Positions 56,422-64,000 of a DNA stretch of 64,000 nt are shown piece by piece. How positions within the stretch are numbered: the first letter of the stretch is position 1; each line of letters opens with the position of its first letter. Made by a program: the position numbers and the translations under genes. A model generated the notes under the pieces. That model worked only from the letters and a program-made list of their open reading frames with translations. It had not been told where the DNA came from and did no database searches. Origin of the DNA: Silene latifolia (Eukaryota; Streptophyta; Magnoliopsida; Caryophyllales; Caryophyllaceae); contig NC_133538.1 in NCBI RefSeq assembly GCF_048544455.1, forward strand, positions 148,478,422 through 148,542,421. Reading direction: 5' to 3'.

Positions 56422-58261
56422 AAGTCGTGTAAGAGCAAAACGATCCTCACGCCTAACGAATGAATAATAATGAACTTAGGATGTGTCTAAATAAAATGAA
56501 CCCCGGGTAGGAACTATTAGGTGCCCTTCTTAGTGCGGTTAAGAAGGCGCTCTTAATTTGTACCATGGCCCTCTCAGTTTTAAACTGGATACCCAGAGTG
56601 AAAATTTGAGGAGTGGGGTAGTTTTAAAGAGGTATACAGTATATTTGAATGTTTTGATATAAATTTTACTAATATTGTTGTTGGGTGGATTACGGTAAGT
56701 ATAGTGAATGAAATGATAGCTTGACCATGTGATATTTATGATGGAATTTGATATGAGTTTTGGATAAGATGAGAATTGGATGGGGAATGAGATGTCCAAT
56801 TGTTCTGATTATGGGCATGAACTTAATTGTGGCATTGATATTGATTATGTGGTTGGATGTTGTGTGATAGTAGTATCATGTCTAGTGATATGCGGTTATG
56901 TGAATCCCGAAACCATGCTATCGACAATATTATGAAGTGATTAAACTTGTGATAGGAATGCTTTAGAATAAATACTAGTCGTGTATGAATTTGATGACCA
57001 ATTTGTGTTGATACAAGTATAGGAGGGTGTTAATGAGGGCTTGTGACCTAGTAAAAAGGAACCTAGAATTGAACCTTATTCCGTCAGATTTTTATACCTA
57101 TTTGATTTAGTTGCCGTTTGACTTATATTTATCGTCTAAGGTCGAAATGTTTATGAGTGATAACCCAGTAAGTTAGCTTTCCAATGTCATTAGTTTCATG
57201 TTTAAAAGTTTTACAGTTTGGGAGAAATAAATATTTTAGTGGACAGTGGTCAGAATGTCCCTGTACAGTTAAGTTCTTCGACAAACGATTTTGTAAAATT
57301 TCTCATTTAGTTTGTACTTAAGATGTTAGCCTAATTCCAACTCCACTGTTTAAAAAGATTCGTTTATGTTTCTAAATTGATAAGCCACTTTGCAAGATAA
57401 TATTTTGACATTTTATGGTGTTTTTATAAGTTGACTTAAGATTTTGACAAGTTGCTGTAAAATTTCTGTTTCGACCAAATAAATTGTAAAATGCATTATA
57501 AATTGACCTTATATGTTTTTGACTTGATTCTTTCTCTCATTAATTGCTAACTCTCTGTATTTTCTAGGAAGTATAAGTACTCAAGGAGTAACTAAGTTAT
57601 TATTTATTAACAATTTTTGGAAGTTGTGCTATGTTTTGTTATTCTTGAAAATGGAAGTTTTATGCCAAAGTTTCTAAAAGTTATTTTCTCATCTCTTGAT
57701 ATTTTGATGTTGTAAATTATGTGAAGTAGAATGACATGTCTAGTGATATGCGGAATGTGTTGCCCTAAGCCTATATATTTACGGTAAATGCATGCATGTT
57801 TAAGATTAGATGTCGTTAGTAAGAAATAAACACGCAAGTAGTAAGTTTAAAATAATGTTAGTTCGAATATACAATACAATGTGGGTTTGTTATCAAAGTA
57901 ATTCACATATTTTTGTTATATATTTACCTATTAATTGATGTCATGTTAAAAATGGTAGTTGTTTTATGTTACAAGGTGTATTGCATGTTCTTGTGATTTT
58001 GCAATAAATGGTTTACATATCTCCGTTGTTTGGAATCTCGAACTTCGAGGACGAGTTATGATTTAGGGGGAAGGAATGTGATACTACAAATATTTTGAAT
58101 TATTGTTGTGGCACTTTGATAAGTTGGTATAGTTTATAGTAATAATTGGATAATTGTATTACCACATGTTGGAATGGTGCTCAGGAATGGGTGCTTATAG
58201 ATGTTGTTATAAGTATCTATGGGCGAACTTCGGGACGAAATTCATTTTAAGGGGGGAAGAC
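56422..58261 (+). mobile_element. Array internal domain I3, non-coding
   Basis: 1840 bp, the same layout as I2. The primer site is decayed (TCGTGTAAGAGC). Two purine tracts near 58062 and 58249. Confidence 0.88.
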
Positions 58262-60815
58262 TGTAATACCCCGTATTTTTTATGGTATTTATAATTACGA
58301 GTTGGGCATTTTAATGATTAATTATAACATTTATAATTGATAAATCGAAATAAGACGAGGAATATAATAAAAATAATGAATGAGTCGTGATTTGTTAATT
58401 GGACCGTGTGCTAGTTACTCGTGTAGCCTAATAAAGATAATAATAGTATATGTATGTAATTGTATAATAGTAATAATAATAGTAATTGTATAATATTAAT
58501 AATATGGTAAATTATATATTTCCTAATTAATTTCTTATAACCTTAACCTACCTATATAAATAGATGAAACTATAGACCTTATTATTCATAAAAATCTGAA
58601 TATTTCATAAGGGAGGAGATATAGAAGAAAGAAGAAGGAGAATCAGATTTAATTATTGTCTCAAGGTAAGACCGTCTTATAATTTAATGTATTGATTTTA
58701 TAACCTTCATAACTCACTTTCTAGACCACCGTAAGTTTAGCCGCGACCGTGACCATGGCCGTGGACCACCAGGGAATGACCTAAAGCACCGTTCACCGAC
58801 GGGAGAGGGGTGTTTGAAGGCGGTTTTCGTGGGTGGTTGGGTAAGTTTGCACATTGGGTTTACACGGGTTTGAGCCCATATTTGGGACGTGACTCATCTG
58901 GGTTTGTTAGGGCTGGGTTAGGGTGGTTGGGTCGACCATGGTGGTGGCGTTGGGGTGGTGAGAGGCGGTGTTTGGTACGGGGACTGCCGAAATTTCGACT
59001 TGGGGCAAAATTGTGGTTTAAACACGATGGAACCCATTTAGTACATGTGACTTGACCTAGGGTTGGTAGGGTGGTCTATGGGTTGTGAATCCGGCGTCGT
59101 GGGGTTGTTAGTGTGGCAAAAGGTGCGACCTTTGGCAGTGGTTTGGCCGGAAATATAAATATAGGGGAAGGTTTTGGGTTTGTGACTACGGTTAATTAAG
59201 ATGGCGTTTGTGGTTGTTCTAGGTGTGTCGAAGGGAAGTTAACACCATCAATGGAACCGCCGTGCGCCGGTGGTGGCAATGGTGGTGGCCAGTGGCGGCG
59301 TGGGGATCTGTGGTGGTTATGGTTGTTGTGTTTAGTGTAGGCTGTGATGTCGGGTTGTGTGGGTGTCGGGTATAGGGCACGGTTGTGTGGGGTAGTGTGG
59401 TTGTGTCGTGGGTGGTTGGTGGTGGTTATAAGACACGGTGGAGGTTGGTGGTAGTCTGTTGTGGTGGTGGTGGTCGTGAATTGTGGTTTAACCGTGAGTT
59501 TATATAGGTTGCGTCGAGTTCGGGTTCGTATTTTGTGGTATTGTGTTAAGGCGTAGTTTGGTGACCTCATGTGGTGGCGAGGAGTGGTGTTTGTGCCGTG
59601 GCTGGGCTGCCAGCAGTGGAGGCTCTCGGTGGTATGGGTGGCTGGTCATAGTGGTTATCGGGTTTGGGTTTGGTACATGGTTGAAGAGATGTCTCACGAG
59701 TTGTTATTGGGATTTATAGGGAGGTGTTTGGTGTGGTATTACACGTGAGTGACTTCCAAACATTATTTTATTGTTGTTGTTGATTATTGTTAGACGGGTT
59801 TTGAAGACGGGTTTATTCATGGGTTTGGTCGATTTAAGACGGGTTTATAATTATTTAATTACGTAATAATATAATTAATGTAACTAGTTTATAATTAGTT
59901 ATATAATTATAATAGTTAGTAATTGTTATTATTTATATAGGTGACGGAATTGGTTGAACGGATTTAGTGAAGAATAATACTTCTAGTAGATTGCTTTTAT
60001 TGGATTGCTGATCAGGTAGGATAACTACTCAACTAAATGAATGATTATATTATTTATCGTATAGTTATAATGTGAAAGTTGGATGTTAGTTCTTGGATGA
60101 ATAATGATTAGTCTATTATTGTGGATTGGTCGTATTGAGTTATGAATGTTATGTGGTACTATTGTGACGGGTATATCCTCAGTGTCGGACGTGGACGACA
60201 GTGAGTAGTGGGATTATCCCCAGTCTCGGACTGGGACGATAGTTTATCCTCAGTCTCGGATTGGGACGACATTTGTGCTTATCCCCGGGCCAGGAGTTGG
60301 CGGGACGACGGTGTGGTGGAGCCTCGGTCACGGACCGGGACGACTAGTGTGGATATGATAGGAATTGGTGGTGGTATTTATTCCACGTGTTTATATCTGT
60401 TAAGTATGTATATTTAATGTTGTGTGATTATCCTACTCAACCTCGTGGTTGATAGTGTATTCATGAACACTTGTGATGAACCATAAATGGGGAGCAGACT
60501 TGCAGGTGCTTGAGACTAGCTGATTTGGGAGCATTGGGACGTGAGCTCAACTTGGACCATAATGGCTGTCTAGATCACTTAGTTGACTTATACAACTTTA
60601 CTTTATTTATGTAATTTCTGCTGCGTAGTAAATTGTAATGTTAAGGTTTAAATTTAATCGGTTGGCAATGTAATAAAACCCTTATTTAAGTTAAAGTTAT
60701 TAAAGTACTTTTGTTATTTTAATTTGTATCATTTACCTCGGGCAACCAAGATGGTAACAACTCCTTTTATCTAAGAAGGCCATGTTAAGGCTCTTGGATA
60801 AATGGGGTTGTTACA
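58262..60815 (+). repeat. Array LTR L4
   Basis: 2554 bp, very similar to L3. TATA CCTATATAAATAG near 58551-58563. Dyad block at about 60177-60350. Confidence 0.92.
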
Positions 60816-62657
60816 AAGTCGTGTCAGAGCAAAATGATCCTCAGGCCTAACGAATGAATAATAATGAACTTAGGATGTGTCTAAATAAAATGAACCCCGG
60901 GTAGGAACTGTTAGGTGCCCTTCTTATTGCGGTTAAGAAGGCGCTCTTAATTTGTACCATGGCCCTCTCAGTTTTGAACTGGATACCCAGAGTGAAAATT
61001 TGAGGAGTGGGGTAGTTATAAGGAGGTATACAGTATATTTGAATGTTTTGATATAAATTTTACTAATATTGTTGTTGGGTGGATTACGGTAAGTATTGTG
61101 AATGAAATTATAGCTTGACCATGTGATATTTATGATGGAATTTGATATCGGTTTTGGATAAGATGAAAATTGGATGGGGAATGAGATGTCCAATTGTTCT
61201 GATTATGGGCATGAACTTAATTTTGGCATTGATATTGATTATGTGGTTGGATGTTGTGTGATAGTAGTATCATGTCTAGTGATATGCGGTTATGTGAATC
61301 CCGAAACCATGCTATCGACAATATTATGAAGTGATTAAACTTGTAATAGGAATGCTTTAGAATAAATACTAGTGGTGTATGAATTTGATTACCAATTTAT
61401 GTTGATACAAGTATAGGAGGGTGTTAATGAGGGCATGTGACCTAGTAAAAAGGAGCCTAGAACTGAACCTTATTCCGTCAGATTTTTATTCCTATTTGAT
61501 TTAGTTGCCGTTTGACTTATATTTATCGTCGAAGGTCGAAATTTTTATGAGTGATAACCCAGTAAGTTAGCTTTCCAATGTCATTAGTTTCATGTTTAAA
61601 AGTTTTACAGTTTGGGAGAAATAAATATTTTAGTGGACAGTGGTCAGAATGTCCCTGTACAGTTAAGTTTTTCGACAAACGATTTTGTAAAATTTCTCAT
61701 TTAGTTTGTACTTAAGTTGTTTGCCTAATTCCAACTCCACTGTTTAAAAGATTCATATATGTTTCTAAATTGATAAGCCACGTTGAAAGATAATATTTTG
61801 ACATTTTATAGTGATTTTTACAAGTTGACCTAAGATTCTGACAAGTTGCTGTAAAATTTCTGTTTCGACCAATTAAATTGTAAAATGCATTATATATTGA
61901 CCTTATATGTTTTTGACTTGATTCTTTCTCTCATGAATTGTTAACTCTCTGTATTTTCTAGGAAGAATAAGTACTCAAGGAGTAACTAAGTTATTATTTA
62001 TTAATGATTTTTGGAAGTTGTGCTATGTTTTTTTATTCTTGAAAATGGAAGTTTTATACCAAAGTTTCTAAAAGTTATTTTCTCATCTCTTGATATTTTG
62101 ATGTTGTAAATTATGTCAAGTAGAATGACATGTCTAGTGATATGCAAAATGTGTTGCCCTAAGCCTATATATTTACGGTAAATGCATGCATGTTTAAGAT
62201 TAGATGTCGTTAGTAAGAAATAAAAGAGCAAGTAGTAAGTTTAAAATAATGTTAGTTCGAATATACAATACAATGTGGGTTTTTTTATCAAAGTAATTCA
62301 CATATTTTTGTTATCTATTTACCTATTAATCGATGTCATGTTAAAAATGGTAGTTGTTTTATGTTACAAGGTGTATTGCATGTTCTTGTGATTTTGCAAT
62401 AAATGGTTTACATATCGCCGTTGTTTGGAATCTCGAACTTCGAGGACGAAGTTATGTTTTAGGGGGAAGGAATGTGATACTACAAATATTTTGAATTATT
62501 GTTGTGGCACTTTGATAAGTTGGTATAGTTGATAGTAATAATTGGATAATTGTATTACAACATGTTGGAATGGTGCTCAGGAGTGAGTGTTTATAGATGT
62601 TGTTATAAGTATCTATGAGCGAACTTCGGGACGAATTTCATTTTAAGGGGGGAAGAC
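60816..62657 (+). mobile_element. Array internal domain I4, non-coding
   Basis: 1842 bp. The primer site reads TCGTGTCAGAGC. Two purine-tract regions near 62459 and 62645-62657. Confidence 0.88.
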
Positions 62658-64000
62658 TGTAATACCTCGTATTTTTGATGGTATTTATAATTACTAGTTG
62701 GGCATTTTAATGATTAATTATAACATTTATAATTGATAAATCGAAATAAGATGCGGAATATAATAAAAATAATGAATGAGTCGGGATTTGTTAATTGGAC
62801 CGTGTGCTAGTTACTCGTGTAGCCTAATAAAGATAATAATAGTATATGTATGTAATTGTATAATAGTAATAATAAGAGTAATTGTATAATATTAATATTA
62901 TGGTAAATTACATATTTCTTAATTAGTTTATTATAACCTTAACCTACCTATATAAATAGATGAAACTATAGACTTATTATTCATAAAAATCTAAATAATT
63001 CATAAGGGAGGAGATATAGAAGAAAGAAGAAGGAGAATTAGATTTAATTATTGTCTCAAGGCAAGACCGTCTTATAATATAATGTATTGATTTTATAACC
63101 TTCATAACTCGTTTTCTAGACCACCGTAAGTTTAGCCGTGACCGTGACCATGGCCGTGGACCACCGGGGAATGTCCTAAATCACTGTTGACCACCGTTGA
63201 GCGACGGGAGAAGGGTGTTTGAAGGCGGTTTTCGTGGGTGGTTGGGTAAGTTTGCATTGTGGGTTTACACGGGTTTGAGCCCTTATTTGGGACGTGACTC
63301 ACCTGGGTTTGGTAGGGATGGGTCAGGGTGGTTAGGTCGACCATGGTGGTGGCGTTGGGGTGGTTAGAGGCGGTGTTTTGTACGGTGCTTGCCGGAATTT
63401 CGACTTGGGGCAGAATTATGGTTTAAACATGATGGAACCCATTTAATACTTGTGACTTGACTAGGGTTGGTAGGGTGGTCTATGGGTTGTGAATCCGGCG
63501 TCGTGGGGTTGTTTGTGTGGCAAAAGGTGCGACCTTTGGCGGTGGTTTGGCCGGAAATAGATAAATAGGGGAAGGTTTTGGGTTTGTGACTACGGTTAAT
63601 TAAGATGGTGTTTGTGGTTGTTCTGGGTGTGTCGAAGGGGAGTCGACACCATCACTGGAACCAACGTGAGACGATGGTGGCAATGGTGGTGGCCAGTGGC
63701 GGTGGTGGGACCTGTGGTGGTCATGGTTGTTGTGTTTAGTGTAGGCTGTGATGTCGGATTGTGTGGGTGTCGGGTATAGGGGACGTTTGTGTGGAGTAGT
63801 GTGGTTGTGTCGTGGGTGGTTGGTGGTGGTTATAGGACACGGTGGAGGTCAGTGGTAGTCTGTTGTGGTGGTGGTGGTCGTGAATATTGGTTTAACCGTG
63901 AGTGTATATATGTTGCGTCGAGTTCGGGTTCGTATTTTGTGGTATTGTGTTAGGGCGTAGTTTGTTGACCACATGTGGTGGCGAGGAGTGGTGTTTGGGC
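62658..64000 (+). repeat. Array LTR L5, cut by window edge
   Basis: Starts TGTAATACCTCG (one change from the other copies). TATA CCTATATAAATAGA at 62947-62960. It continues to the end of the window, so the array extends further right. Confidence 0.9.

Larger units (their letters stand above)
16963..64000 (+). repeat. Tandem array of a non-autonomous LTR retrotransposon
   Basis: Alternating LTR and internal segments share LTRs: L0 (partial)-I0-L1-I1-L2-I2-L3-I3-L4-I4-L5 (cut by the window edge). Full units repeat every 4389-4396 bp (L3 to L4 and L4 to L5). LTRs start TGTAATACC and end TGTTACA; an initiator-tRNA-type primer site follows each, and a purine tract precedes each new LTR. Internal segments (1836-1842 bp, I1 1602 bp) have no gag or pol. 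The layout fits repeated unequal LTR-LTR recombination in a non-autonomous relative of a gypsy chromovirus. Two Athila-type elements interrupt L0 and L1. Confidence 0.9.

Overview
This is a gene-poor, repeat-dominated stretch of a plant nuclear genome, most likely a eudicot. The evidence is plant Ty1-copia and Athila-type Ty3-gypsy elements, Stowaway, hAT and PIF/Harbinger elements, and one intronless gene with a chloroplast-type N-terminus. Caryophyllales is my guess from general sequence style; nothing here proves it. Only one ordinary host gene is supported: a minus-strand reading frame (5949..6533) for a probable plastid membrane protein with a bacterial-PH-like C-terminal domain.

Layout. 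1-2790: minus-strand LINE-type ORF1 (DUF4283 plus zinc knuckle) with two nonsense codons, split by a complete 555-bp TRIM retrotransposon with a perfect target duplication. 2791-7500: LINE leader, a candidate MITE, two small tandem duplications, the host gene, and Stowaway MITEs in its upstream region. 7643-8637: a decayed PIF/Harbinger relic in which ORF1 is joined to the middle of the transposase by a deletion. 8959-9915: a terminal-inverted-repeat element with an internal minisatellite. 10239-11628: a hAT-like element carrying a second hAT-like element inside it. 11677-16525: a young Ty1-copia element with near-identical 210-bp LTRs.

From 16963 to the right edge the window is a tandem array of one non-autonomous LTR retrotransposon in which neighbouring internal domains share LTRs (L0-I0-L1-I1-L2-I2-L3-I3-L4-I4-L5). 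A full unit is about 4.39 kb. The array starts abruptly inside a truncated Stowaway element and runs off the window. Two Athila-type elements on the minus strand are inserted in its LTRs: Athila-1 (17162..28162, target site GCGTA, inside L0) and Athila-2 (31796..47226, target site TTTAT, inside L1). Athila-2 itself carries a decayed 8.6-kb Ty1-copia element (36163..44765, target site TTCAC) and a Stowaway MITE. Athila-1 keeps gag-protease and the third, env-position ORF but has no reverse transcriptase or integrase. Athila-2 keeps only fragments.

The most interesting signal is a shared architecture in the two Athila-type elements. Each has clusters of short palindromes upstream of a TATA-like box in the LTR, and again in the internal region upstream of a second TATA-like box. 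In Athila-1 the second cluster lies in front of the env-position ORF. The palindromes are unrelated in sequence (AATCCG-NN-CGGATT against ACTCGATCGAGT), but placement is the same. This looks like a repeated regulatory module and a possible internal promoter. All coordinates come from reading the sequence by eye; no alignment, database or expression data were used.
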